Shown piece by piece: positions 32,568-41,748 of a stretch of 64,000 bases of DNA (position 1 is the first letter of the stretch; the number at the start of each line of letters is the position of its first letter). The position numbers were made by a program, and so were the translations under genes. The notes beneath the pieces are model-generated. The model worked only from the letters and a program-made list of their open reading frames with translations. It ran no database searches and was not told the origin of the DNA. Source of the stretch: Streptomyces bungoensis (lineage in GTDB: Bacteria; Actinomycetota; Actinomycetes; Streptomycetales; Streptomycetaceae); NCBI RefSeq assembly GCF_001514215.1, contig NZ_KQ948867.1, forward strand, positions 134,359-198,358, in the 5' to 3' direction.

Positions 32568-34898
32568 TCAGCCGCGCTGGCCCCCGTTGCCGTTCCCGTT
32601 GGTCCCGCCGTTGGTCTGGCCCTGGATGAAGTTGCCGGGGAGGGAGAAGGTCGGCGTCGGGAAGGCGCCGCCGGTGGTGTCACCCGTGCTTCCCCCGGTT
32701 GTTGCCCCCGTTGTTCCCCCGTCCGTCGGTCCGCCGATCAGTCCGCCGATCAGTCCCCCCGAGTTGTCCCCGTTCTTGCCCCCGTTGTCCCCCCCGCTGC
32801 CTTTTCCCTGGCCGTCCCCGTTGTTGTCGTCGGGGATGTCGACCAGGTTGAAGTCCTCCACGGGCTTGCCCGACAGGGCGCCGGCCATCATGTCGCGCCA
32901 GATCGGTCCGGGGACCGCACCGCCGAAGACCTTGTCGTACGGGACGCCGCCGATGGTGATGCCCACCATCTGGCGCCGGTGCGCGGGGTCGCCGACCCAG
33001 ACCGCGCCCGCCATGTTCGGGGTGTAGCCGACGAACCAGGCCGCGTAGCGCTTGTCCGTCGTACCCGTCTTGCCCGCGCTCGGGCGGTCCTCCAGGCCGG
33101 CCTGCTGACCCGTACCGTCCTCGACGACGCCCCTGAGCAGCGTGCTCACCGTGTCGGCGGTCTTCTCCGACATCGCGCGCGAGCAGGTCGACTTGGGCAC
33201 CTGGAGCGACTTCTGCCGGCTGCCGATCTTCTGCGTGATCGACTCGATGGCGATCGGCGTGCAGTACATGCCGCGCGAGGCGAAGGTGGCGTACGCGTTC
33301 GCCATCGTCAGCGGGGACATCTCCTGGGTGCCGAGCGCGATGGACGGCGCCTGGTCGATCTTGCGGCCGTCCGCGCGCTCCACGCCCATCTTCTTGGCCA
33401 TGTCGATGACGGGGCAGATGCCGATGTCGCTGATCAGCTGCACGTAGTAGGTGTTGACCGACTTGGCGGTCGCCTCCTTCATGCCGTACGGCCCGTGCTC
33501 CGAGGTGTTCTCGTTCGTCAGCTTGGCCGGCTTGCGCGGGTCGTTGCGCCACGTCTTGCCGTCGCACGCGGCCACGGGGCTCGGGTAGGGCATCTGGTAC
33601 GGCGACGAGTACTGCTGGGTCGCCGGCTTGCCGCCCTCGATGGCCGCCGCCGCCACTATCGGCTTGAACGTCGAACCGGGCTGGTATCCGGCGCCGCCGC
33701 CCATGCCCTGGTTCACGGACAGGTTGATCTGCGTCTCGTGCTTGTCGAAGCCGTACGGCCGCGACTGCCCCATGGCGAGGATCTTGCCGGTGCCGGGCTC
33801 GACGATGGTCGCCGCGGTCGCCACCGCGTCGCTCTTGTAGACGTGGTTCTTGATGGACGACTGCGCGGACTGCTGTGCCTGCGGGTCGAGCGTCGTACGG
33901 ATCGTCAGGCCGCCCTTGTTCCACAGCTTGGCCCGGACCTGCCGGGACTTGCCGAAGACCGGGTCGTTCAGGAAGACCTCGCGCACGTAGTCGCAGAAGA
34001 AGCCGGCGCCGTCGGTCGCCGTGATGCAGCCGTTCCTCGGCTTGCTCGGGTGCAGGCCGAGCGGCTTCTCCTTCGCCCGGTCGGCCTCCGCCTGGGAGAC
34101 GTCGCCGACCTCGGCCATGCGCTGCAGGACGGTGTTGCGCCGCTTGGTCGCCTCGGCCTCGTCGTTGACCGGGTCGTAGCGGCTCGGGGACTGCACGATG
34201 CCGGCGAGCAGCGCCGACTCCTGCAGGTTCAGGTCCTTGGCGTGCTTGGAGAAGTAGCGCTGGGCGGCCGCCTCGACGCCGTAGGCCTGCTCGCCGAAGA
34301 AGGTGATGTTCAGGTAGTTCTCGAGGATCCTCTTCTTGCCGAGCTTCTCCTCGATCTGGATCGCGTACTTCAGCTCACGGATCTTGCGGCCGAGGGTCTG
34401 CTGGGTGGCCTCGGCGACCTTCGTCGGGTCGTCGCCGGCCTCCTCGATGAAGTAGTTCTTCACCAGCTGCTGGGTGAGCGTGGAGGCGCCCTGCGCGACC
34501 CCGCCCTCCTGCGCGTTCTTGTTCAGGGCGCGCAGGACGCCCTTGAGGTCGATCGCGCCGTGCTTGTAGAAGCGCGAGTCCTCGATCGCGACGATCGCCT
34601 TCTGCATGTACGGCGAGATGTCCTTGAGGTCCACCACCGTGCGGTCGCGGGAGTAGACGGTCGCGATCTGGTTGCCCCGGCTGTCCAGGATCGTGGTGCG
34701 CTGGCTGAGCTGGGGGCTCTTGAGGTTGGCCGGGATCTCGTCGAAGCTCTGGACCGATCCCTTCGCCGCGAGACCGAGGGCGCCGGCCGCGGGCAGCGCG
34801 ATGCCCGCCATCACGGCTCCCGCCAGCACACTGACACCGAGGAACTTGGCGGCCTGCTGCGTTGCCGAGAGTCCGCCGCCCGAGCGCTTCTTTGGCAT
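32568..34898 (-). CDS. class A penicillin-binding protein (transglycosylase/transpeptidase)
   Basis: 776 residues from ATG 34898. A short head and a membrane anchor (residues 16-45) precede the GT51 glycosyltransferase domain: VAIEDSRFYKHGAIDLKG, GASTLTQQLVKNYF, and KRILENYLNITFFG. The penicillin-binding domain follows with GSTFKPIVAA (SxxK), AKSVNTYY (SxN) and SAGKTGTTD (KTG). The C-terminus is a long Gly/Asn/Asp-rich tail. It polymerises and cross-links peptidoglycan. The gene is divergent from wblA over a 520-base gap, the arrangement recalled for SCO3580-SCO3579. Confidence 0.95.
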   Translation of the reverse strand: MPKKRSGGGLSATQQAAKFLGVSVLAGAVMAGIALPAAGALGLAAKGSVQSFDEIPANLKSPQLSQRTTILDSRGNQIATVYSRDRTVVDLKDISPYMQKAIVAIEDSRFYKHGAIDLKGVLRALNKNAQEGGVAQGASTLTQQLVKNYFIEEAGDDPTKVAEATQQTLGRKIRELKYAIQIEEKLGKKRILENYLNITFFGEQAYGVEAAAQRYFSKHAKDLNLQESALLAGIVQSPSRYDPVNDEAEATKRRNTVLQRMAEVGDVSQAEADRAKEKPLGLHPSKPRNGCITATDGAGFFCDYVREVFLNDPVFGKSRQVRAKLWNKGGLTIRTTLDPQAQQSAQSSIKNHVYKSDAVATAATIVEPGTGKILAMGQSRPYGFDKHETQINLSVNQGMGGGAGYQPGSTFKPIVAAAAIEGGKPATQQYSSPYQMPYPSPVAACDGKTWRNDPRKPAKLTNENTSEHGPYGMKEATAKSVNTYYVQLISDIGICPVIDMAKKMGVERADGRKIDQAPSIALGTQEMSPLTMANAYATFASRGMYCTPIAIESITQKIGSRQKSLQVPKSTCSRAMSEKTADTVSTLLRGVVEDGTGQQAGLEDRPSAGKTGTTDKRYAAWFVGYTPNMAGAVWVGDPAHRRQMVGITIGGVPYDKVFGGAVPGPIWRDMMAGALSGKPVEDFNLVDIPDDNNGDGQGKGSGGDNGGKNGDNSGGLIGGLIGGPTDGGTTGATTGGSTGDTTGGAFPTPTFSLPGNFIQGQTNGGTNGNGNGGQRG

Positions 34899-35418
34899 GG
34901 GGGCAGCCTAAACCGTACTGATGATCGTTCCGGTGAGGCGGCCGTTCCCGAAGTGTTTGGGTGCCGGATCGTGATGTCCGGGACATATGCCCGCATCACG
35001 GCACGGCGAAGCGGGGACGCCGACCTTCTCATTCGCCGGACAGGCGTACAGGCCTTGGCCTAAGCTGCTGCCAACTGTCACAGCGGCGCGGCCACGTATC
35101 AATACGTCCGGCGACCCCGAATCGTTCCGGAAGTACCCCGGCTTTCTGGTGGGGGCGTGTCCGAATCCGCCTCGTGTGTCATCCGGTGCCCCTTGTGGCG
35201 CACCACAGCCGTCCCGGTTTGCCGGGTTGATCACGCTTGTCACCTGCTCACTCCCGCGGGTGATCTGCCGCTGACCCATAGTCCGTTCGGGCCATTCAAG
35301 ATTGGGCCCGCAGGGGCTGTTGCGCTGTGCCCACCTTCCGTAACGTCCTCAACTGGCGGCGGTGAATATGCCGCTGCCGCCGTGGGGGAGCCTCGATTCG
35401 GGAGAGGACGGCGCCGGT
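34899..35418. promoter_or_regulatory. long divergent regulatory region between PBP gene and wblA
   Basis: 520 bases without a supportable gene. A possible wblA promoter is TTGCGC (35320-35325) with TAACGT (35341-35346), a tight 15-base spacing. The wblA frame is open upstream to GTG 35362, giving a possible 19-residue N-terminal extension, but ATG 35419 with GGAGAGGA is a better start. The length fits a heavily regulated developmental gene. Confidence 0.4.
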
Positions 35419-35757
35419 ATGGGCTGGGTAACCGACTGGAGTGCGCAGGCCGCCTGCCGCACTACCGATCCGGATGAACTGTTCGTTCAGGGAGCAGCGC
35501 AGAACAGGGCCAAGGCGGTGTGCACCGGATGTCCGGTACGCACGGAATGCCTTGCGGACGCGCTGGACAACCGCGTCGAATTCGGCGTGTGGGGAGGCAT
35601 GACGGAGCGGGAGCGCCGCGCACTGCTGCGCCGGCGGCCCACGGTGACCTCCTGGCGCAGGCTGCTGGAGACCGCCCGCTCGGAGTACGAGCGCGGAGCG
35701 GGCATCGTGCCGCTCGACAACGACGAGGTGTACGAGAACTACGCGGCGGTGAGCTGA
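35419..35757 (+). CDS. wblA: WhiB-family Fe-S regulator WblA
   Basis: 112 residues from ATG 35419 (MGWVTDWSAQAAC), the length expected for WblA; GTG 35362 would add 19 residues. The four cluster-binding Cys are AAC, AVC, TGC and TEC, followed by the GVWGG turn and the basic RRALLRRRP stretch. WblA is a Fe-S protein that influences sporulation and represses antibiotic production in streptomycetes. It neighbours the class A PBP and the ArsA-like pair, as expected. Confidence 0.96.
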   Translation: MGWVTDWSAQAACRTTDPDELFVQGAAQNRAKAVCTGCPVRTECLADALDNRVEFGVWGGMTERERRALLRRRPTVTSWRRLLETARSEYERGAGIVPLDNDEVYENYAAVS

Positions 35758-36015
35758 GGCCGTCGCCCTTCCGGCACCCCGGCACGAGCCCCGCACGGGG
35801 CGACTCCGGCCGGCCGTCGGGCAGGGGAGGCCATGGCCGGGTCCACGTCTTGGGCTGCGTCATCCGCCGTCAGGGAGCGGCAGCGGATGATGGCCTGTCG
35901 CGCCCGCAAGCGGCAGCCGGCCCGCCCGGTCTGCGCCCGCGTGCGCCCGGTGCATGCCGGTTGGGCGTGCGCCACTCGGTGACGGCACGACAGGCCGGCC
36001 GCGTGCGCCCCGGCG

Positions 36016-37344
36016 CTACGACGGCTCCGTGCGCCCCAACGCCAGCCGGTCCCCGATGTCGCGCAGGCCCGTGAGGTCGTGCACGTCGCCGGGCAGGGCG
36101 GGCACCTCGACGACCGACACCTCGGGGTGGCGGGCGGTGAACCGGTCACGTGTGCGCTGCTCACGCGCGAGCAGGTGCATGCGCTCGGCGTGCAGCCGCA
36201 GCAGGCCGGCGGCCAGCTGGTCGACGGAGCGCTCCGAGGCGGCGGGGGAGCCTTCTTCGGACGCCGAAGCAGGTGATTCTGAAGCGGATGATTCTGAACT
36301 GCCGTGCGTGTCGGGAGAGTTACGAAGTCCAGCTTTCCCGTCCCCCTGATCCACAATGCCGGGGTCCTCAAGATTTTCCGCGGCGGCGAGCGCGCGCTCG
36401 GCCGACAGGCCGCCCGCGCCACTGCCGTGGACCCGGTTGAGCACCAGACCCACCAGCGGCATGTCCTCCGCGGCCAGCCGCTCCACGAAGTACGCGGCCT
36501 CGCGCAGCGCGTCCCGCTCCGGGGCCGCCACCACCAGGAACGCCGTGCCGGGCGCCTGGAGCAGCTTGTACGTGGCGTCCGCGCGCGTACGGAAGCCGCC
36601 GAAGGTGGTGTCCATCGCGGACACGAACGTCTGGACGTCCTTCAGCAGCTGACCGCCCAGCAGCTTGCCCAGCGTGCCGGTCATCATCGACATGCCGACG
36701 CTGAGGAACTTCATCCCCGCGCGGCCGCCGAGCTTCGCCGGAGCCGTCAGGAGGCGGATGAGCCGGCCGTCCAGGAAGGAGCCGAGCCGCTTGGGCGCGT
36801 CCAGGAAGTCCAGCGCCGAACGGGACGGCGGGGTGTCGACCACGATCAGGTCCCACTCGTCCCTGGCCCGCAGCTGGCCCAGCTTCTCCATCGCCATGTA
36901 CTCCTGCGTGCCCGCGAAGCCCGCCGAGAGCGACTGGTAGAAGGGGTTCGCCAGGATCGCGGCCGCCCGCTCGGCGTCCGCGTGCGCCTCGACGACCTCG
37001 TCGAAGGTGCGCTTCATGTCGAGCATCATGGCGTGCAGTTCGCCGCCGCCCTCCGTGCCCTTCACCCGCCGCGGCACGTTGTCCAGCGAGTCGATGCCCA
37101 TCGACTGGGCCAGCCTGCGCGCCGGGTCGATGGTGAGGACGACCACCTTGCGGCCCCGCTCGGCCGCCCTGAGGCCCAGCGCCGCCGCGGTCGTCGTCTT
37201 GCCGACGCCGCCCGAACCGCAGCACACCACGATCCGGGTCCCCGGATCGTCCAGCAGGGCGTCCACGTCGAGCACGCGCGCGGAGGACAGGTGGGGGCGG
37301 CCGGTCTCCTGGGCGCCCCCGGTCTGGGCCGGGTCCGGACTCAT
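36016..37344 (-). CDS. ArsA-like P-loop ATPase (second gene of pair)
   Basis: 442 residues from ATG 37344, overlapping the upstream ATPase stop by 4 bases; a longer frame to 37953 is shadow. The deviant Walker A is VCCGSGGVGKTTTAAAL (residues about 38-54), switch 1 is LTIDPARRLAQS, and switch 2 VVDTPPSRSALDFLD. A Ser/Glu/Ala-rich insertion at about 330-370 separates the core from a conserved C-terminus. ArsA/Get3 relatives handle membrane-protein or metal cargo. No arsenic genes are near. It follows wblA, as recalled for SCO3578. Confidence 0.9.
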   Translation of the reverse strand: MSPDPAQTGGAQETGRPHLSSARVLDVDALLDDPGTRIVVCCGSGGVGKTTTAAALGLRAAERGRKVVVLTIDPARRLAQSMGIDSLDNVPRRVKGTEGGGELHAMMLDMKRTFDEVVEAHADAERAAAILANPFYQSLSAGFAGTQEYMAMEKLGQLRARDEWDLIVVDTPPSRSALDFLDAPKRLGSFLDGRLIRLLTAPAKLGGRAGMKFLSVGMSMMTGTLGKLLGGQLLKDVQTFVSAMDTTFGGFRTRADATYKLLQAPGTAFLVVAAPERDALREAAYFVERLAAEDMPLVGLVLNRVHGSGAGGLSAERALAAAENLEDPGIVDQGDGKAGLRNSPDTHGSSESSASESPASASEEGSPAASERSVDQLAAGLLRLHAERMHLLAREQRTRDRFTARHPEVSVVEVPALPGDVHDLTGLRDIGDRLALGRTEPS

Positions 37345-38318
37345 GACAACCCCTGCTTCCGCAGCTCGGTGGCGAGTTCGTACAGTCCCGCGAGGTCCAT
37401 GCCCTCCGCGAGCAGGGGCAGTTCGCCCAGCGGCAGGCCCAGCTCGCCGAGGACCGCGCGCTGCTCCTGCTCCAGCGCGTACCGCTCGGCGTACTCCGTG
37501 GCCTGCTCCAGCAGCGGGTCCACCAGCCGCTCGGCGTGCCCGCCGCGCCGCGCCCCGCCGAGCCCGGCGGCCGACAGGGACTGCGCGAGGGAGGAGCGCG
37601 GCACCGTCCGTACGAGTTCCAGGTCGGCCTCGTCCAACACCTCGGGCCGCACCATGTTCACGATGACCCTGCCCACCGGCAGCCGCGCCGCGCGGAGTTC
37701 GGCGATGCCGTCGGCGGTCTCCTGGACGGGCATCTCCTCCAGCAGCGTCACCAGGTGCACCGCCGACTCCTGCGACTTCAGCACGCGCATGACCGCCTGC
37801 GCCTGATTGTGTATAGGGCCGATCTTCGCCAGGCCCGCCACCTCGTCGTTGACGTTCAGGAAGCGGGTGATGCGCCCGGTGGGCGGCGCGTCCATGACGA
37901 CGTGGTCGTAGACGAACCGGCCCGACCTGTCCTTGCGCCGCACCGCCTCGCACGCCTTGCCGGTGAGGAGCACGTCTCTCAGTCCGGGCGCGATGGTGGT
38001 GGCGAAGTCGATCGCGCCGAGCTTCTTCAGGGCCCGGCCGGCGCCGCCGAGCTTGTAGAACATCTGGAGATAGTCCAAAAGGGCCAGTTCGGGGTCGATG
38101 GCCAGGGCATACACCTCCCCGCCCCCGGGAGCCACCGCGATCTTCCGTTCTTCGTAGGGCAGCGCCTCCGTTTCGAAGAGCTGTGCGATGCCCTGCCGGC
38201 CCTCGACCTCGACGAGAAGCGTCCGCTTCCCCTCGGTCGCGAGGGCCAGCGCGAGTGCGGCGGCGACCGTCGTCTTTCCGGTCCCGCCCTTGCCGCTGAC
38301 GACCTGGAGCCTGCTCAC
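37341..38318 (-). CDS. ArsA-like P-loop ATPase (first gene of pair)
   Basis: 325 residues from GTG 38318 (VSRLQVVSGKGG); GTG 38348 is an alternative. Motifs: VVSGKGGTGKTTVAAAL (Walker A with signature Lys), LLVEVEGRQGIAQLFE, and VVMDAPPTGRITRFL (switch 2). It ends at the start of the second ATPase with a 4-base overlap, and the pair probably forms a heterodimer (inference). The small DUF4177 gene is divergent, 73 bases away. Confidence 0.9.
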   Translation of the reverse strand: MSRLQVVSGKGGTGKTTVAAALALALATEGKRTLLVEVEGRQGIAQLFETEALPYEERKIAVAPGGGEVYALAIDPELALLDYLQMFYKLGGAGRALKKLGAIDFATTIAPGLRDVLLTGKACEAVRRKDRSGRFVYDHVVMDAPPTGRITRFLNVNDEVAGLAKIGPIHNQAQAVMRVLKSQESAVHLVTLLEEMPVQETADGIAELRAARLPVGRVIVNMVRPEVLDEADLELVRTVPRSSLAQSLSAAGLGGARRGGHAERLVDPLLEQATEYAERYALEQEQRAVLGELGLPLGELPLLAEGMDLAGLYELATELRKQGLS

Positions 38319-38390
38319 GTCTTCGAGCCTAACCAGTCCGGCTGACACTCACGCGGGAGGCCGTGGATGACAACGGCTACAGTCGGCCCC

Positions 38391-38552
38391 ATGACCAAGT
38401 GGGAATACGCAACCGTGCCACTGCTCGTCCACGCCACGAAGCAGATCCTGGACACCTGGGGCGAGGACGGCTGGGAGCTGGTCCAGGTCGTGCCCGGGCC
38501 GAACAACCCCGAGCAGCTCGTGGCCTACCTGAAGCGGGAGAAGCAGGCGTGA
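38391..38552 (+). CDS. DUF4177 domain small protein
   Basis: 53 residues from ATG 38391; GTG/ATG further upstream is possible. MTKWEYATVPLLVHA with the WGEDGWELVQV turn is the DUF4177 pattern of a single beta-alpha-beta unit. Its stop overlaps the next gene by 4 bases, so it is cotranscribed with the RidA-family gene. The function is unknown. Confidence 0.88.
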   Translation: MTKWEYATVPLLVHATKQILDTWGEDGWELVQVVPGPNNPEQLVAYLKREKQA

Positions 38553-39013
38553 GCGCGGTCGAGGCCCGGCTGGCCGAACTGGGGCTGACCCTGCCGGAGG
38601 TCGTGCCGCCCTTGGCCGCCTACCAGCCGGCCGTGCGCTCCGGCGCGTACGTGTACACCGCCGGCCAGCTGCCGATGGTGGAGGGCAAGCTGCCGGTCAC
38701 CGGCAAGGTGGGCGCCGAGGTCACCGCGGAGGAGGCCAAGGACCTGGCCCGCACCTGCGCGCTGAACGCGCTGGCCGCCGTGAAGTCCGTCACCGGCGAC
38801 CTGGACCGCATCGCGCGCGTGGTGAAGGTCGTCGGCTTCGTCGCCTCGGCCGCCGACTTCACCGGGCAGCCCGGTGTCCTCAACGGCGCCAGCGAGCTGC
38901 TCGGCGAGGTCCTCGGCGACAAGGGCGTCCACGCGCGCAGCGCGGTCGGCGTCGCGGTGCTGCCGCTGGACGCGCCGGTGGAGGTCGAGATCCAGGTCGA
39001 GCTGGCCCCCTGA
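38549..39013 (+). CDS. RidA-family (YjgF/Rid) protein
   Basis: 154 residues; GTG 38549 overlaps the DUF4177 stop. The Rid fold is evident: SGAYVYTAGQLPMVEGKL, a long helix LARTCALNALAAV, and the closing HARSAVGVAVLPLDAPVEVE. The Arg that binds substrate carboxylate in RidA is present in HARSAV. Some members hydrolyse reactive enamines and imines; this subgroup has not been tested as far as I know. Confidence 0.9.
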   Translation: MSAVEARLAELGLTLPEVVPPLAAYQPAVRSGAYVYTAGQLPMVEGKLPVTGKVGAEVTAEEAKDLARTCALNALAAVKSVTGDLDRIARVVKVVGFVASAADFTGQPGVLNGASELLGEVLGDKGVHARSAVGVAVLPLDAPVEVEIQVELAP

Positions 39014-39103
39014 GGCCGCCGGGCGGTGCCCGCGGAGGTGCCGCCGGGCCGCTGACCTCGGGCAGCCCTCGAACATTCGCCCTACACGGGATAGCCTCCG
39101 GCC

Positions 39104-39988
39104 ATGGCGAACGGTCAGTGGTACCCCCCGGAGTGGCCGGACCGCATCCGCGCGCTCGCGGACGGCACTCTCACCCCGGTGTCCCCCCGGCGCGCGGCGA
39201 CGGTGCTGCTCCTGCGGGACACCACCGCCGGGCCGGTCGTCCACATGCTGCGCAGACGCGCCTCCATGGCCTTCGCCGGAGGCGCGTACGCCTATCCGGG
39301 TGGCGGCGTCGACCCGCGTGACGACGACCGCCTGATCCGCTGGGCCGGCCCCCCGCGCGCGTGGTGGGCCGAGCGCCTCGGCGTCGACGAGAGCGGCGCG
39401 CAGGCCATCGTCTGCGCGGCCGTCCGGGAGACGTACGAGGAGGCGGGCGTCCTGCTCGCCGGACCCGGCCCGGAGTCGGTCGTCGGCGACACCACCGGCG
39501 CGGACTGGGAGGCGGACCGCGCCGCCCTGGTCGCGCGCGAGCTGTCCTTCGCGGAGTTCCTGGACCGCCGCGGCCTGGTGCTGCGCTCCGACCTGCTGGG
39601 CGCCTGGACCCGCTGGATCACCCCGGAGTTCGAGGCCCGCCGCTACGACACCTGGTTCTTCGTGGCCGCCCTGCCAGAAGGCCAGCGCACCCGCAACGCC
39701 TCCACCGAGGCCGACCGCACGGTGTGGATCCGTCCCGAGGAGGCCGCCGCCGGGTACGACCGGGGCGAGCTGCTGATGATGCCGCCCACCATCGCCACCC
39801 TGCGCCAGCTGCTGCCGTACGCCACCGCAGCCGAGGCACTCGCCGCGGCGCCCGCGCGCGACATGACCCCGGTACTGGCCAGTGCCCGCCTGGAGGACGG
39901 CCGGATCGTGCTGTCCTGGCCGGGGCACGACGAGTTCACCAAGCACGTCCCGACCGCCCCGACGATTCCCGGTGGAGGCCCCGCATGA
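39104..39988 (+). CDS. NUDIX hydrolase
   Basis: 294 residues from ATG 39104. The NUDIX fold starts at RRAATVLLLRD. The box has GGAYAYPGGGVDP, and the catalytic core is AAVRETYEEAGVLLAG (R-E-x-x-E-E-x-G). A large insertion between the Gly-rich strand and the box resembles the RNA-decapping/NUDT-like long forms. The substrate is unknown. Coupled to the MBL gene through an ATGA overlap. Confidence 0.92.
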   Translation: MANGQWYPPEWPDRIRALADGTLTPVSPRRAATVLLLRDTTAGPVVHMLRRRASMAFAGGAYAYPGGGVDPRDDDRLIRWAGPPRAWWAERLGVDESGAQAIVCAAVRETYEEAGVLLAGPGPESVVGDTTGADWEADRAALVARELSFAEFLDRRGLVLRSDLLGAWTRWITPEFEARRYDTWFFVAALPEGQRTRNASTEADRTVWIRPEEAAAGYDRGELLMMPPTIATLRQLLPYATAAEALAAAPARDMTPVLASARLEDGRIVLSWPGHDEFTKHVPTAPTIPGGGPA

Positions 39989-40815
39989 CCGACGCAGCGG
40001 CCCTGCCCGGCCAGCCCCGGGGCGGGGTCCTGTCCGGCCCGGCCACCGAACGGGCCGTCAACGTGCTCGCCCCGAACGCCTCCGCGATGACCCTGGACGG
40101 CACCAACACCTGGATCGTGGCCGAGCCCGACTCCGACCTGGCCGTCGTGATCGACCCGGGCCCGCTGGACGACGCCCATCTGCGGGCCGTCGTCGACACC
40201 GCCGAGAGGGCCGGCCGGCGCACGGCCCTCACCCTGCTGACCCACGGCCACCCCGACCACGCCGAGGGCGCCGCCCGGTTCGCCGAGCTGACCGGCACGC
40301 GCGTGCGTGCGCTGGACCCGGCGCTGCGGCTCGGGGACGAGGGCCTGGCCGCGGGGGACGTGATCACGGTCGGCGGCTTGGAGCTGAGGGTCGTACCGAC
40401 CCCCGGCCACACCGCGGACTCGCTCTGCTTCCACCTCCCGGCCGACCGGGCGGTGCTGACCGGCGACACCGTCCTCGGGCGCGGTACGACGATGGTGGCG
40501 CACCCGGACGGCCGCCTCGGCGACTACCTGGACTCCCTGCGCCGCCTCAGGTCGCTCACCGTCGACGACGGCGTCCGCACGGTCCTGCCGGGCCACGGGC
40601 CGGTCCTGGAGGACGCCCAGGGCGCCGTCGAGTACTACCTAGCGCACCGCGCCCACCGCCTCGCCCAGATCGAGACGGCCGTGGAGAACGGCCACCGCAC
40701 CCCCGAGGAGGTCGTCGCCCACGTCTACGCCGACGTGGACCGCTCCCTGTGGCCGGCGGCGGAGCTGTCGGTACGGGCCCAACTGGATTACCTGCGCGAG
40801 CACGGGCTCATCTAG
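39985..40815 (+). CDS. MBL-fold metallo-hydrolase
   Basis: 276 residues; ATG 39985 overlaps the NUDIX stop. Zinc ligands are all in place: THGHPDHAEG (HxHxDH), PTPGHTADSL (His), LTGDTVLG (Asp) and LPGHGPVLED (His). The C-terminal winged-helix-like region with PEEVVAHVYADVD is typical of the LACTB2-like group, which in animals is an RNA endonuclease. Substrate is not known. Cotranscribed with the NUDIX enzyme. Confidence 0.93.
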   Translation: MTDAAALPGQPRGGVLSGPATERAVNVLAPNASAMTLDGTNTWIVAEPDSDLAVVIDPGPLDDAHLRAVVDTAERAGRRTALTLLTHGHPDHAEGAARFAELTGTRVRALDPALRLGDEGLAAGDVITVGGLELRVVPTPGHTADSLCFHLPADRAVLTGDTVLGRGTTMVAHPDGRLGDYLDSLRRLRSLTVDDGVRTVLPGHGPVLEDAQGAVEYYLAHRAHRLAQIETAVENGHRTPEEVVAHVYADVDRSLWPAAELSVRAQLDYLREHGLI

Positions 40816-40830
40816 GGCCTCTCGTTCGGA

Positions 40831-41697
40831 TCAGGCCGGGCTCGCGGGCCCTGGAGCCGGGGCCGGTCGGTCCCCGGGGCGCGGGGCCTTCACGCCGTGC
40901 ACGCGCGCGTACTCCGCGGCGAGCCAGGGGCCGAGGTCGTCCACGTACGACGCCAGGACGGCCGGATCGCCGACCGGCTCGTAGCCGTACTCCGCCGCCG
41001 TGCGCAGCTGCCCGGCGCGCTCGGGGTGGTAGGCGCCGCACACGGCGGCCATCTCCCGCAGGTCGCTCGTCCAGCCCTGCCAGCGGGGCATGACGAGCGT
41101 GAAGCCGGTGCGCACGAGGTGCCGGGACAGGAAGCGGACGAGCGGCCTGCGGGCGTCCTCGGTGTCCTCGGCCGCCGCGATCCGGCGGCGCCAGCGCGGC
41201 AGCAGCCGGCCCAGGTCGCCGTTGGTCTCGCGGGCCAGCAGCGAGTCGGGGCGGTAGCGGGGCAGGTGCGCGGCGAGGTCGTCCCCGAGCAGCGGGGTGC
41301 ACAGGCAGGCCACGAACCAGCCCAGGTCGTACGTCTCCGGCTCGCTCAGCAGCCGCGCCCGGCCGTACAGCAGCGTGCCGACGCCGTCGATCTGCGCGAA
41401 CTCCCCGTCCAGCGCCGCCCCGAGGGCGCGTACGGCCTCCCGGTCGGCGTCCTGCGGCTCCTCGCCGAGGGCGACCAGCAGGTCCAGGTCGCTGCGGCCC
41501 ACGCGCGCGGTGCCGCGCGGGATCGACCCGTAGAGATACGCGCTGTGCAGGCGGGCGCCGAACAGACCGGTCAACCGGTCGCGCGCGGCGGCCACCACCG
41601 GGCGGAAGACGGGTGCCACGCGCGCGAGGGAGCCTTCGCGCGCGATGAAGCCCTGGGCGTCGAGACCGTGAGGGGCGGGAGGTTCGGGCAGGCGCAT
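40831..41697 (-). CDS. nucleotidyltransferase-domain protein
   Basis: 288 residues from ATG 41697. AYLYGSIPRGTARVGRSDLDLLVA is split across the catalytic GS and DxD motifs of the pol-beta-type nucleotidyltransferase superfamily (GS...R, SDLDL). The rest is helical with a FLSRHLVRTGF segment. It resembles streptomycin-adenylyltransferase-like enzymes, but no antibiotic target can be assigned. Downstream of crp in the same direction, 51 bases apart. Confidence 0.85.
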   Translation of the reverse strand: MRLPEPPAPHGLDAQGFIAREGSLARVAPVFRPVVAAARDRLTGLFGARLHSAYLYGSIPRGTARVGRSDLDLLVALGEEPQDADREAVRALGAALDGEFAQIDGVGTLLYGRARLLSEPETYDLGWFVACLCTPLLGDDLAAHLPRYRPDSLLARETNGDLGRLLPRWRRRIAAAEDTEDARRPLVRFLSRHLVRTGFTLVMPRWQGWTSDLREMAAVCGAYHPERAGQLRTAAEYGYEPVGDPAVLASYVDDLGPWLAAEYARVHGVKAPRPGDRPAPAPGPASPA

Positions 41698-41748
41698 GCG
41701 GTCACTGTGCCCGAACCTGCCCCTTCGGGGCGGCAGTCCCCGGGACGG

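Noticed and set aside
34899..35000. SigE-type promoter (GGAAC with TC at 19 bases) ahead of the PBP gene
   Set aside because: Only partial match to the -10 element; not above chance at this GC content.
35758..36015. Small genes or RNA between wblA and the ArsA-like ATPase
   Set aside because: Under 300 bases, with no ribosome site, no clear hairpin and no coding bias.
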